From: Sphingopyxis sp. PAMC25046
GTDB taxonomy: Bacteria; Pseudomonadota; Alphaproteobacteria; Sphingomonadales; Sphingomonadaceae
DNA length: 64,000 nt
Direction of reading: 5' to 3'
Assembly: GCF_004795895.1 (NCBI RefSeq)
Contig: NZ_CP039250.1
Coordinates: forward strand, 558,001-622,000
In this document: in pieces, positions 47,999-56,061 of the stretch
How positions within the stretch are numbered: position 1 is the first letter of the stretch
Layout of the letters: each line of letters begins with the position of its first letter
Notes under the pieces: model-generated
Told to the model about the DNA's origin: nothing
What the model saw: only the letters and a program-made list of their open reading frames with translations
Databases searched by the model: none
Translations under genes and position numbers: made by a program

Positions 47999-49516
47999 AT
48001 GCGCTGGAAATCGGGTTTTGCTTTCGCTCTCCTGTTCGCAGGCGCGCTTCCAGCCGCCGCGCAAGAGCCCGCCTCCAAAACCCTCGACCAGCTCGCCCCC
48101 CAAATCGATAGGTTGTTCGCCAAATATCAGGCCGACCAGCATATCCCCGGCCTCGTCTATGGCGTCGTCCAAGACGGCAAGCTCGCCTATGTGAAGGGCG
48201 TCGGCGTCCAGTCCCTGACCGACAACAGCCCGGTCACGCCCGACAGCCTGTTCCGCATCGCCTCGATGACCAAGGCGTTCACCGCGCTCGCGATCCTGAA
48301 GCTGCGCGATGACGGCCGACTCCGCCTCGACGACCTCGCCGAAGACCATATCCCCGAAATGAAGGGCTGGACCTACCCGACCAGCGACAGCCCGCGCATC
48401 CGTATCCGCGACCTGCTCCAGCATGTCGCGGGCTTCGTCACCGACGATCCGTGGGGCGACCGGCAGCAGGTCTTGCCGCAGGAAGACTTCACCAAGATGA
48501 TCGCCGCGGGCGTGCCGTTCAGCCGCGTGCCGCAAAGCCAACATGAATATTCGAACTTCGGCTATGCGCTGCTCGGCCGCATCATCGCCAATGCGTCGGG
48601 CATGACCTATGCCGGTTATGTCCGGCAGGCGATCCTGACCCCGCTCGGCATGACGGCGAGCGGCTTCGACGTCACCAAGGCGCCCAAGGCGCGCTATGCG
48701 CTCGGCTATCGCTGGGAAAACGGGCGCTGGTCGCCCGAGCCCGAAATGGCCGACGGCGCGTTCAATGCGATGGGCGGGCTGCAGGTCAGCGCCAATGATT
48801 ATGCGAAATGGGTCGCCTTCCTGCTCTCCGCCTGGCCCGCGCGCGACGATGCCGACGCCGGTCCGGTGAAGCGGTCGACGGTGCGCGAGATAGCGCAGGG
48901 GCTCAATTTCGTGTCGGTGACCAATCGTACCGGTGCGAGCGGCGCCGACGCGTGCGAACTGTCGAGCGCCTATGGCATGGGATGGCGTGTCGCGCAGGAT
49001 TGCGACCTCGGGCTCACGCTCGCGCACGGCGGCGGCTATCCGGGCTACGGCAGCCATGTGATGTTGATGCCCGATCATGGCGTCGGCGTCTTCGCGCTCT
49101 CGAATCGCACCTACGCCGGGCCGTCGGCGCCTGCGTGGGATACGGCGGTCGCGATGGACAGGGCCGGGCTGCTCGAACCGCGGACTGTCCCGGTGTCGCC
49201 TGCGGTGGCGGAGGCTTATGCGGCGGCAAAGGCCGCTTATGCAGCGGGGAATCTCGATCCGCTTCAGGGCAGGCTCGCGATGAATTTCCTGATGGACCGT
49301 TCGGCCGAAAATTGGGCGGCCGAACTTGCGGCGTTAAAGGAAGAGGTCGGCGAATGCCCGGCCGACGAGCCGCTCGCGCCGCTGGGCGCGATGTCGACCG
49401 CCTTCCGGCTCGACTGTGAAAAGGGCAAGCTCGATGGAGTCCTGCTGCTCGCCCCGACAACGCCGGCGACGATCCAGGCGCTGCGCCTTCGTGTCGTCCC
49501 GCTCGATAAGGAATGA
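47999..49516 (+). CDS. Serine hydrolase of the beta-lactamase (class C/EstB-like) fold, secreted
   Basis: A 505-residue protein with a signal peptide (RWKSGFAFALLFAGALPAAAQ). The beta-lactamase/PBP-fold triad is visible: Ser89-x-x-Lys92 (ASMTK), a YSN motif (HEYSNFGYALLG) and HGG (TLAHGGGYPG). Such proteins are usually peptidases or esterases rather than true beta-lactamases. About 130 extra residues follow the catalytic domain (from about 400), with two Cys that could form a disulfide (GECPADE, LDCEKG). The start has GGAGGG 4 nt upstream. It sits between rimM and trmD, with its own terminator. Confidence 0.87.
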   Translation: MRWKSGFAFALLFAGALPAAAQEPASKTLDQLAPQIDRLFAKYQADQHIPGLVYGVVQDGKLAYVKGVGVQSLTDNSPVTPDSLFRIASMTKAFTALAILKLRDDGRLRLDDLAEDHIPEMKGWTYPTSDSPRIRIRDLLQHVAGFVTDDPWGDRQQVLPQEDFTKMIAAGVPFSRVPQSQHEYSNFGYALLGRIIANASGMTYAGYVRQAILTPLGMTASGFDVTKAPKARYALGYRWENGRWSPEPEMADGAFNAMGGLQVSANDYAKWVAFLLSAWPARDDADAGPVKRSTVREIAQGLNFVSVTNRTGASGADACELSSAYGMGWRVAQDCDLGLTLAHGGGYPGYGSHVMLMPDHGVGVFALSNRTYAGPSAPAWDTAVAMDRAGLLEPRTVPVSPAVAEAYAAAKAAYAAGNLDPLQGRLAMNFLMDRSAENWAAELAALKEEVGECPADEPLAPLGAMSTAFRLDCEKGKLDGVLLLAPTTPATIQALRLRVVPLDKE

Positions 49517-49519
49517 TGA

Positions 49520-49561
49520 AAACGGGACGGGGTCTTTGCAAGGGACGACCCCGTCCCGTTT
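49520..49561. terminator. Bidirectional Rho-independent terminator
   Basis: A perfect 15-bp stem, AAACGGGACGGGGTC (49520-49534) with its reverse complement (49547-49561), and a 12-nt loop. T-rich on both sides, it lies 3 nt after the stop of the serine hydrolase and 34 nt after the stop of the opposing 67-codon ORF. Confidence 0.88.
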
Positions 49562-49595
49562 CGCCCTGGACCTTTTGAGAGGGGAGGCAGGGACA

Positions 49596-49799
49596 TTACC
49601 GCGCGCGGCGGCGCGGGCGGATGCCGCAACGCGCGGCGGCGCGGGTGAAGGCGCTGTCTTCGCCGGGCGCACTCGGCACCGCGATCCATTCGCCGAAGCG
49701 GCGGAACGGGGTTGCGAGCCAGTGGAGGCCGCGGGTGATATCGGCGCTGAAATGATCATGACCGTCATTCCAAACGCGCATGAATTGCTCGTCTTTCAT
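49596..49799 (-). CDS. Small 67-residue protein of unknown function
   Basis: The reading frame MKDEQFMRVWNDGHDHFSAD is followed by a tryptophan-rich amphipathic middle (GLHWLATPFRRFGEW) and an Arg-rich tail. The ATG at 49799 has a strong ribosome site, AAAGGAG, 8 nt upstream on the minus strand, and a terminator follows. I vaguely recall similar short sphingomonad proteins beginning with DEQFMR-W, but no named family is recognised. It is divergent from the LysR gene across 102 nt and may be its target. The basic tail could bind nucleic acid or membranes. Confidence 0.6.
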   Translation of the reverse strand: MKDEQFMRVWNDGHDHFSADITRGLHWLATPFRRFGEWIAVPSAPGEDSAFTRAAARCGIRPRRRAR

Positions 49800-49867
49800 C
49801 GCTCATCTCCTTTCGCTTGGGTGCAGCCTAGATGCGCCTTTCCGCGCCGCGACGCCAACAAAAGGCG

Positions 49868-49896
49868 TGGACCATATCATAAGCTAGGCTTATGAT
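49868..49896 (+). promoter_or_regulatory. lysR promoter overlaid by a perfect palindrome
   Basis: TGGACC (49868-49873), 17 nt, TATGAT (49891-49896) form a sigma-70-like promoter whose expected start coincides with the ATG at 49902, so the message would be leaderless. ATCATAAGC (49876-49884) and GCTTATGAT (49888-49896) make a perfect 9-bp inverted repeat around TAG that covers the spacer and the -10 box, the place for an autorepressing LysR operator. Confidence 0.6.
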
Positions 49897-49901
49897 GTGT
49901 C

Positions 49902-50825
49902 ATGCCCAAGATTCCGCCCCTCGCCGCCGTGCGCACCTTCGAAGCCGCAGGACGTCTGCAGAATTTCTCGCGCGCCGCCGAAGAACTCGGAATGACACAG
50001 GCGGCGGTAAGCTATCAGGTCCGCCAATTGGAGGACCGGCTTGGCCGCGCGCTCTTCGTGCGCGAAAAGGGGCGCGTGCGCCTCTCCGAAACGGGACAGC
50101 GGCTGCTCCCCGCGATCTCGGGCGCCTTCGCCGCGATGGGCGACGCCTTTGCCGCATTGGGCAGCGACGAGGCCGAAGTGCTGACGATCAACGCTGCGAC
50201 CAGCTTTGGCGGCACTTGGCTCAGCGCGCGGATCGGAGGCTTCCAGCTCGCCTATCCCGAACTTGCGGTGCGCATGTCGATGAGCAACGAACTGGTCGAC
50301 TTCGACGCGTCGAACGTCGATGTCGCGATCCGCATCGGCCGGGGAGGCTGGCCGGGGCTGCGCGGCGATTTCCTGATGCGCCAATATCTTGCCCCCATGG
50401 CCTCGCCTGCCTTTATCGAGGCGCATGATATTCGCGAGCCCGCCGACCTCTTGCGCGTCCAGCGGCTCGCACCCAACGACAGCTGGTGGGCCGAATGGTT
50501 CACCGCCGCTGGCGTCGACACGCCGCCCGCGCCGTCGCGGCGCGGGATCGAGCTCGACAGCCAGCTTCAGGAAGCGAGCGCGGTGCAGGCGGGCTTCGGC
50601 GTCGCGATGATGACCCCGCTCTATTGGCACGCCGAACTCGCGAGCGGGCGCATCGTCCAGCCCTTCGACACGCTCTATGTTTCGGCGACATCGGGCATGT
50701 GGCTCGTGCACCGCGAGAATAGGTTGGGCGTGCGCAAGATCGAACGCTTCCGCGAATGGCTGCGTGCCGAGCTCGCCAAGGATCGCCACCTGCTCCCTGA
50801 CGCGCTATGGCAGCCGCCGTCATGA
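49902..50825 (+). CDS. LysR family transcriptional regulator (GcvA-like)
   Basis: A 307-residue LTTR. The HTH is at about 5-62 ([49 protein letters not shown]), followed by a periplasmic-binding-protein-like effector domain with the GcvA-subgroup marks [31 protein letters not shown] and [12 protein letters not shown]. There is no ribosome site before the ATG (see promoter at 49868). The stop overlaps the ATG of trmD by 4 nt (ATGA), so this regulator is co-translated with an essential tRNA methyltransferase gene. Likely targets are the small ORF and/or the serine hydrolase next door. Confidence 0.9.
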   Translation: MPKIPPLAAVRTFEAAGRLQNFSRAAEELGMTQAAVSYQVRQLEDRLGRALFVREKGRVRLSETGQRLLPAISGAFAAMGDAFAALGSDEAEVLTINAATSFGGTWLSARIGGFQLAYPELAVRMSMSNELVDFDASNVDVAIRIGRGGWPGLRGDFLMRQYLAPMASPAFIEAHDIREPADLLRVQRLAPNDSWWAEWFTAAGVDTPPAPSRRGIELDSQLQEASAVQAGFGVAMMTPLYWHAELASGRIVQPFDTLYVSATSGMWLVHRENRLGVRKIERFREWLRAELAKDRHLLPDALWQPPS

Positions 50826-51559
50826 GTTTCACCGCCGTCCCTCTCACCCTCTATCCCGACATGTTCCCCGGCCCGCTTGGGCACAGCATGGCGGGGCGTG
50901 CGCTCGAAAGCGGGACGTGGCACTGCACGCCCGTGCAGATCCGCGATTTCGCGACCGACAAGCACCGCACCGTCGATGACACCCCCGCGGGCGGGGGAGC
51001 GGGCATGGTGCTCAAGGCCGACGTGCTCGCCGCCGCCGTCGACCATGCACTGATGGCGCATCCGGGCCTGCCGATCCTCGCGATGACCCCACGCGGCGCG
51101 CCGGTCACGCAGGCGCGCGTGCGCCAGCTCGCGGCGGGTCCCGGCGCGATCATCCTCTGCGGCCGCTTCGAGGGATTCGACGAACGCATCTTCGACGCGC
51201 GGCCGATCGAAGAAATCTCTATGGGCGACGTCATATTGTCGGGCGGAGAGATGGGGGCGCTGCTGCTGCTCGACGCTTGCATTCGGCTGCTTCCCGGCGT
51301 AATGGGCGCGGCTTCAAGCGGCGACGACGAATCGTTCGAAAACGGTTTGCTCGAATATCCGCACTATACCCGACCCGTCGAATGGGAAGGGCGCACGATC
51401 CCCGAAGTGCTGCGATCGGGGGATCATGCGAAGATCGCCGCCTGGCGGAAACAACAGGCGGAAGATCATACACGGTTACGCAGGCCGGACCTTTGGGAGC
51501 GTCATGTCGATGCTCGGGACCGACCTGCCTCTGGCGCGCGGCGAAAAGAAAAGGACTAG
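50822..51559 (+). CDS. trmD: tRNA (guanine(37)-N1)-methyltransferase
   Basis: A 245-residue SPOUT methyltransferase that makes m1G37 in tRNAs with a G36-G37, preventing frameshifts. Seen: [33 protein letters not shown], the trefoil-knot SAM site [14 protein letters not shown] and [12 protein letters not shown], then [11 protein letters not shown]. The start chosen is the ATG at 50822, which overlaps the lysR stop; an upstream ATG at 50807 would add 5 residues inside lysR. rplS follows after 5 nt. Normally directly behind rimM; here separated by about 3 kb. Confidence 0.95.
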   Translation: MSFTAVPLTLYPDMFPGPLGHSMAGRALESGTWHCTPVQIRDFATDKHRTVDDTPAGGGAGMVLKADVLAAAVDHALMAHPGLPILAMTPRGAPVTQARVRQLAAGPGAIILCGRFEGFDERIFDARPIEEISMGDVILSGGEMGALLLLDACIRLLPGVMGAASSGDDESFENGLLEYPHYTRPVEWEGRTIPEVLRSGDHAKIAAWRKQQAEDHTRLRRPDLWERHVDARDRPASGARRKEKD

Positions 51560-51564
51560 AGGAC

Positions 51565-51942
51565 ATGAACCTCATCCAGACGATCGAAGCCGAAGAAATT
51601 GCCAAAGCGGCGAAGACCATTCCGACCTTCCGTCCCGGCGACACGCTGAAAGTCGGCGTGAAGGTGGTCGAAGGCGAACGCACCCGCGTCCAGAATTTCG
51701 AAGGCGTGTGCATCGCACGCTCGAACAAGGGCATGGGCTCCAACTTCACCGTGCGCAAAATGTCGTTCGGCGAAGGTGTCGAGCGCGTGTTCCCGCTCTA
51801 TTCGCCCAACATCGATTCGATTACCGTCGTCCGCAAGGGCGCTGTCCGTCGTGCGAAGCTTTACTATCTGCGTGGGCGCACTGGTAAATCGGCACGTATT
51901 GCGGAGCGCCGCGATTACCGGTCGGAAGCCGGCGAAGGCTAA
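51565..51942 (+). CDS. rplS: 50S ribosomal protein L19
   Basis: A 125-residue L19, normal length. [60 protein letters not shown] and the basic end [15 protein letters not shown] are the full family pattern. It sits at the 50S side of the inter-subunit bridge in known ribosomes. Last gene of the trmD-rplS pair; a terminator follows at 51979-52024. Ribosome site AAGGA 9 nt before the ATG. Confidence 0.95.
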   Translation: MNLIQTIEAEEIAKAAKTIPTFRPGDTLKVGVKVVEGERTRVQNFEGVCIARSNKGMGSNFTVRKMSFGEGVERVFPLYSPNIDSITVVRKGAVRRAKLYYLRGRTGKSARIAERRDYRSEAGEG

Positions 51943-51978
51943 GGAGAGCTTCTCTCACCCAAAGCCGAAACAGCTTTC

Positions 51979-52024
51979 AAAAACGACCGGTTCCGCCAAC
52001 AGGCAGAGCCGGTCGTTTTCTTTT
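51979..52024 (+). terminator. Rho-independent terminator after rplS
   Basis: AAAACGACCGG (51980-51990) pairs with CCGGTCGTTTT (52009-52019); an inner GCC/GGC stem and the run TTTTCTTTT complete it. Confidence 0.9.
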
Positions 52025-52040
52025 GGGCAAAGCGAATCTG

Positions 52041-52649
52041 ATGCGAGCATCCTCATCCTTCCAGCCGACACGGCGCGCCTTTCTCGGCGCGGTGCTCGCA
52101 TTCGGCGTGTCGGGCGAGGCGATGGCGCTCACGCCTGCGCAGCGCCTGGTGCGTGCGGCGCGGCGTCAGGTCGGGGTGACGCTGACTTATGATCCTGCCT
52201 ACAGCGTCCTGCGTTTTCCCAACGGTGACGTCGACCGCGCCAAGGGCGTGTGCACCGACGTCGTGATCCGCGCGTTCCGCGATGCGCTCGGCGTCGACCT
52301 GCAGGCCCTTGTAAATACCGACATGCGTGCCAATTTCGGGGCCTATCCGAAGAACTGGGGTCTCGGCCGCCCCGACCGCAACATCGACCATCGCCGCGTG
52401 CCCAATCTCGCGACCTTTTGGCGCAGACAGGGCGCGGCGGTGCCCGTCACCGACGATCCCGCCGACTGGCGGCCGGGCGATATCTTCACCCAGATGGTCG
52501 GCGGGCGGATGCCGCACACGGGCATCGTGTCCGATCGCAAGGACACCACCGGCGTGCCGCTCGTCCTCCACAATATCGGCGGCGGCACGCGCGAGGAGGA
52601 CGCGCTGTTCGACCACCCGCTGACCGGCCATTTCCGCTGGAAAGTCTGA
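52041..52649 (+). CDS. DUF1287 domain-containing secreted protein
   Basis: A 202-residue protein with an N-terminal export signal (TRRAFLGAVLAFGVSGEAMA; the RR pair is compatible with Tat). The DUF1287 domain has ARRQVGVTLTYDPAYSVLRF, GVCTDVVIRAFRDALGVDLQ with a likely catalytic Cys, NIDHRRVPNLATFWRR, DWRPGDIFTQM, PHTGIVSD with a His, and HNIGGGTREED. The Cys-His arrangement resembles NlpC/P60-like amidases, so a periplasmic cysteine hydrolase is plausible but unproven. The ATG at 52041 is chosen; an in-frame TTG at 52023 overlaps the terminator. Confidence 0.85.
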   Translation: MRASSSFQPTRRAFLGAVLAFGVSGEAMALTPAQRLVRAARRQVGVTLTYDPAYSVLRFPNGDVDRAKGVCTDVVIRAFRDALGVDLQALVNTDMRANFGAYPKNWGLGRPDRNIDHRRVPNLATFWRRQGAAVPVTDDPADWRPGDIFTQMVGGRMPHTGIVSDRKDTTGVPLVLHNIGGGTREEDALFDHPLTGHFRWKV

Positions 52650-52688
52650 CCAGAGTTTCAACCGAATTTTACACCGAGGAGTGAGTAG

Positions 52689-53714
52689 ATGGGTTATCGT
52701 ATCGTAGTCGCCGGAGCCACGGGCAATGTCGGGCGCGAAGTGCTCGCCATTCTCGCCGAGCGCGAATTTCCATACGACGAACTGGCGGCGGTCGCATCGT
52801 CGCGCAGCCAGGGAGACGAGATCGAAATCGGCGATACGGGCAAGACCGTCAAATGCCAGAATATCGAGAATTTTGACTGGTCGGGCTGGGATATGGCGAT
52901 CTTCGCGATCGGCAGCGACGCGACCGCGATCCACGCGCCCAAGGCGGCGGCGGCCGGCTGCGTCGTGATCGACAATAGCTCGCTCTATCGCATGGACCCC
53001 GACGTGCCGCTGATCGTGCCCGAGGTGAACCCCGAGGCGATCGACGGCTACACCGCAAAGAACATCATCGCGAACCCCAATTGCTCGACCGCGCAGATGG
53101 TCGTCGCGTTGAAGCCGCTCCACGATGCCGCGACGATCAAGCGCGTCGTCGTTTCGACCTATCAGTCGGTCTCGGGCGCGGGCAAGGCGGGTATGGACGA
53201 GCTGTGGAACCAGACGCGCCAGATATTCGTCGGCGACGAAAAGGACATAGCCAAGTTCACCAAGCAGATCGCCTTCAACGTCATCCCGCACATCGACAAA
53301 TTCCTCGACGACGGCTCGACCAAGGAAGAATGGAAGATGGTCGTCGAAACCAAGAAGATCCTTGATCCGAAGGTCAAGGTCACCGCGACCTGCGTCCGCG
53401 TCCCGGTTTTCGTCGGCCACTCCGAAGCAATCAATATCGAGACCGAAGAGGAACTGTCGGCCGAGGACGCGCAGCGTATTCTGCGCGAGGCGCCGGGCGT
53501 CGTGCTCCACGACAAGCGCGAAGACGGCGGCTACACCACCCCCGTCGAATGCGTGGGCGATTTCGCGACCTTCGTGTCGCGCGTCCGCGAAGATCCGACG
53601 GTCGAAAACGGTCTCAACCTCTGGTGCGTCAGCGACAATCTCCGCAAGGGCGCGGCGCTCAACGCGGTGCAGATCGCCGAACTTCTCGGCCGTCGCCACC
53701 TGAAGAAGGGGTAA
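52689..53714 (+). CDS. asd: Aspartate-semialdehyde dehydrogenase
   Basis: A 341-residue enzyme that makes aspartate semialdehyde for lysine, diaminopimelate, threonine and methionine. GATGNVGREVLAILAE (NADP loop) opens the protein. The catalytic Cys is in IIANPNCSTAQM, with VSTYQSVSGAG just after, and the substrate region RVPVFVGHSEAI has the acid-base His. A good ribosome site (GAGGAG) lies 7 nt before the ATG. Monocistronic by context; a palindromic repeat follows it. Confidence 0.95.
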   Translation: MGYRIVVAGATGNVGREVLAILAEREFPYDELAAVASSRSQGDEIEIGDTGKTVKCQNIENFDWSGWDMAIFAIGSDATAIHAPKAAAAGCVVIDNSSLYRMDPDVPLIVPEVNPEAIDGYTAKNIIANPNCSTAQMVVALKPLHDAATIKRVVVSTYQSVSGAGKAGMDELWNQTRQIFVGDEKDIAKFTKQIAFNVIPHIDKFLDDGSTKEEWKMVVETKKILDPKVKVTATCVRVPVFVGHSEAINIETEEELSAEDAQRILREAPGVVLHDKREDGGYTTPVECVGDFATFVSRVREDPTVENGLNLWCVSDNLRKGAALNAVQIAELLGRRHLKKG

Positions 53715-53730
53715 TACCGCCTTCTAAATT

Positions 53731-53810
53731 CCGTTTGTGTCGAGCGAAGTCGAGACACCCGTCGTCGGTGTATGCCCTCGCGGCATCTCGACTTCGCTCG
53801 ATGCGAACGG
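53731..53810. repeat. Dispersed palindromic repeat, family B
   Basis: Arms of 25 nt (53731-53755 and 53786-53810) with a perfect 16-bp core, TCGAGCGAAGTCGAGA (53740-53755) against 53786-53801, and an outer CCGTT end. The outer CCGTTCG-like end and total size resemble family A, so the two families may be related. Confidence 0.8.
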
Positions 53811-53823
53811 ATAGGAGGGGCAG

Positions 53824-54603
53824 ATGACCAGCCCCTATGCCTTCACTCATGCTCTCTGCCGCGCTCCCGCGCGTTCGGCCGTCAAGGGCATCCGCGCCGA
53901 TGGCGGCCCCGATCCCGATTTCACCGGCCTCCTTGCCGAGCATGAGGCCTATGTCGCGACGCTGCGTGACCTCGGCCTCGCGGTCGAGGTTCTCGAACCG
54001 CTCGACGATTTCCCCGATGCACTGTTCACCGAAGATGTCGCGCTGACCTTTCCCGAAGGTGCGATCCTGCTCCGTCCCGGTGCGCCGCGTCGCGCCGGGG
54101 AGGTCGCGCATATTCGCGAGCCCCTCGCTGCGCGTCACAACCGCCTCCTCGAAATGACCGGCCCCGGCTACGCCGACGGCGGCGACATATTGCGCCTCGC
54201 CGACCGCGTGATCATCGGCCTCTCGGCGCGCACCGACCGCGCCGGCGCCGAGGAGCTTGCGGGCTTGCTCGGCCGGCTCGGATACCGCGCCGAGATCGCC
54301 GAAACGCCGTCCGGCGTGCTCCACTTCAAGACCGGTTGCGGGTTGATCGACGCGCGCACGATCCTCGCCGTTCCCGCGCTGGCGGGCTGTCCGCAGTTCG
54401 AGGGGCTCGAAGTCGTCATAGCGCCGCCCGGCGAAGAGCCCGCCGCCAATATCCTGCGCATTCGCGAGACCGTGCTCATGGGCGACCGCTGGTCCGCGAC
54501 GCATGCACTGCTCACCGCGCGCGACATCGAAATCCGCCTGTTGCCGACCGACCAGATCGCGCATATCGACGCCGGCCTCAGCTGCATGTCGCTGCGCTGG
54601 TGA
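53824..54603 (+). CDS. Dimethylarginine dimethylaminohydrolase-like (DDAH) protein
   Basis: A 259-residue member of the guanidino-modifying superfamily. The DDAH catalytic residues are present: Glu70-Asp71 in FTEDVAL, His167 in LHFKTGC and the nucleophile Cys254 in DAGLSCMSLRW. YADGGDILRL (117-126) is the substrate-carboxylate region. The family hydrolyses N-methylated arginine or arginine to citrulline and an amine. Which guanidine compound is used here is unknown. The gene is preceded by the family B repeat, with GGAGGGG as ribosome site. Confident on the family, moderate on the substrate. Confidence 0.88.
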   Translation: MTSPYAFTHALCRAPARSAVKGIRADGGPDPDFTGLLAEHEAYVATLRDLGLAVEVLEPLDDFPDALFTEDVALTFPEGAILLRPGAPRRAGEVAHIREPLAARHNRLLEMTGPGYADGGDILRLADRVIIGLSARTDRAGAEELAGLLGRLGYRAEIAETPSGVLHFKTGCGLIDARTILAVPALAGCPQFEGLEVVIAPPGEEPAANILRIRETVLMGDRWSATHALLTARDIEIRLLPTDQIAHIDAGLSCMSLRW

Positions 54604-54745
54604 CGCATCGAAAACCGCTGTCCTACAATATCTTGGTGGATTAGGTCGTCGGCATGATATCAGTCCCGACCTCCTGCCCGATACATGCATTTGCGAGTGA
54701 AGTTAGGCGGTTTTCCGCCATTTATGCTCCGACGGATTTTGGTCG

Positions 54746-55369
54746 ATGACGGGGGGCTCGTCGCAGCTCAGGTCGCAAAAACGTCTTCTCGGCGCGCTTC
54801 TCGTCCTGCTTCTCCTCGCGCAGATCGACCAGCCCTATCCCGAGGTCGCGCTGCTCCAGCATATCCCGACGATGCTGCTGATCGTCGCCGCGCCATGGCT
54901 GCTTCGCCGTTGGCCGCTGTCGACCGCATCGGTTGCGTGCATCATTGCCTTCATGGCGCTCCATACACTCGGCGGCCGCTACGCATACAGCAATGTCCCC
55001 TATGACGACTGGGCGCGCGCGCTGACCGGCAGCAGCCTGTCCGACGCCTTCGGCTGGACGCGCAACCATTACGACCGCCTCGTCCATTTCGCGTTCGGCG
55101 CGCTGTCGGTGACCCCCGTGACCGAGATCGGACGGCGTTGGGGCGGGCTCGGCCCGCGCGGCGCGGCGTTGACCGTGCTGGGCTGGGTATTGGCGATATC
55201 CTGCCTCTACGAAATCTTCGAATGGCTGCTCACGATCGTCGCGGCGGGCGAGACCGCCGACCGTTACAACGGGCAACAGGGCGACATCTGGGACGCGCAA
55301 AAGGATATGGCGCTCGCGATGCTGGGTGCGATACTGGTGCTCGTGATCCCGCACGGCGACAGGAGATAG
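54746..55369 (+). CDS. DUF2238 (YjdF-like) membrane protein
   Basis: A 207-residue polytopic inner-membrane protein, about five helices (LLGALLVLLLLAQ, IPTMLLIVAAPWLL, ACIIAFMALHTLGG, AALTVLGWVLAISCLYEIF, ALAMLGAILVLVI). Conserved family pieces are FMALHTLGGRYAYSNVPYDD, NHYDRLVHFAFG, SCLYEIFEW and GQQGDIWDAQKDM, rich in His, Tyr, Glu and Asp that may bind a ligand or metal. Function unknown. Its stop is 2 nt before the next lipoprotein gene, so the two are one operon. Nothing notable is seen in the 142-nt gap before it. Confidence 0.85.
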   Translation: MTGGSSQLRSQKRLLGALLVLLLLAQIDQPYPEVALLQHIPTMLLIVAAPWLLRRWPLSTASVACIIAFMALHTLGGRYAYSNVPYDDWARALTGSSLSDAFGWTRNHYDRLVHFAFGALSVTPVTEIGRRWGGLGPRGAALTVLGWVLAISCLYEIFEWLLTIVAAGETADRYNGQQGDIWDAQKDMALAMLGAILVLVIPHGDRR

Positions 55370-55371
55370 GC

Positions 55372-55977
55372 ATGCGCAAGTTTATGACCCTCGCAATGAT
55401 CGGCCTGCTCGCTGCGTGCAAACCGACGGCCGAGAAAGCGCCTGTGGACGCCGATCCTGTCGCGCCGCCCGTGCCCGTGGCAAAAGCCGATGGTCCGAAC
55501 GCGGCAACCACCGCGGTCAGCCTCGACGGCGAAGGACTGCGCTTTATCGACAAGACTAGCGGCAAGACCAGCCTGCTCGCCTTCGGCGTCCCGCGCGCGC
55601 AGGCCGAAACCGCCTTGGCGAACGTCGCTGGCAGGGAAGACGACCGCAGTACCAATGCGGAATGCGGCGCGGGAATGATGGAATTCACCCGCTACGACGC
55701 GATGACGCTCAATTTCCAGGACGGCAAATTCGCCGGCTGGTTTCTCGGCAACGAACCCGGCGCCGATAGCTATTCAACGATGAACGGCATCGCGGTCGGA
55801 ACGACGCGCGCCAAGGCCAAGGAATCGGTGACGATCATCGACGTCGACGACAGCACGCTCGGCGAGGAATTCAGCATTGGTACCGGTGACAGGGTCATCG
55901 GCGGGATGTTCGCCGCGCCGGGGGATGCGGCGACGATCGACGCACTGTTCGCCGGCGCGAACTGCTTCTTCCGGTAA
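55372..55977 (+). CDS. Putative lipoprotein of unknown function
   Basis: A 201-residue envelope lipoprotein. Lipobox LLAAC gives lipidated Cys16, then KPTAEKAP and a Pro/Ala-rich linker. The folded part (about 50-201) has GEGLRFIDKTSGKTSLLAFG, ECGAGMMEF and MNGIAVGTTRAKAK, ending GANCFFR; the two Cys could pair. No family is recognised. AGGAGAT lies 6 nt before the ATG, directly after the DUF2238 stop. Convergent with the SDR at 56062; a weak 6-bp hairpin (56038-56059) lies between. Confidence 0.8.
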   Translation: MRKFMTLAMIGLLAACKPTAEKAPVDADPVAPPVPVAKADGPNAATTAVSLDGEGLRFIDKTSGKTSLLAFGVPRAQAETALANVAGREDDRSTNAECGAGMMEFTRYDAMTLNFQDGKFAGWFLGNEPGADSYSTMNGIAVGTTRAKAKESVTIIDVDDSTLGEEFSIGTGDRVIGGMFAAPGDAATIDALFAGANCFFR

Positions 55978-56061
55978 CGGCCGGGCGTGGACGTAAACTC
56001 CGCTCCCGCGAGGGGCAATCAGATCACGACCAGACGTCCGCCTCTCTACCGCAAGGCGGTC

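Noticed and set aside
47999..49516. True class C beta-lactamase
   Set aside because: The SxxK, YSN and HGG motifs fit, but the HGG form and long C-terminus are more typical of esterase or peptidase members.
47841..50821. The rimM-trmD interruption as a mobile element
   Set aside because: No transposase, integrase or target duplication is visible; base composition matches the surroundings.
56038..56059. Terminator between the lipoprotein gene and the SDR
   Set aside because: Only a 6-bp stem with a 10-nt loop and a weak T run; too weak to list.
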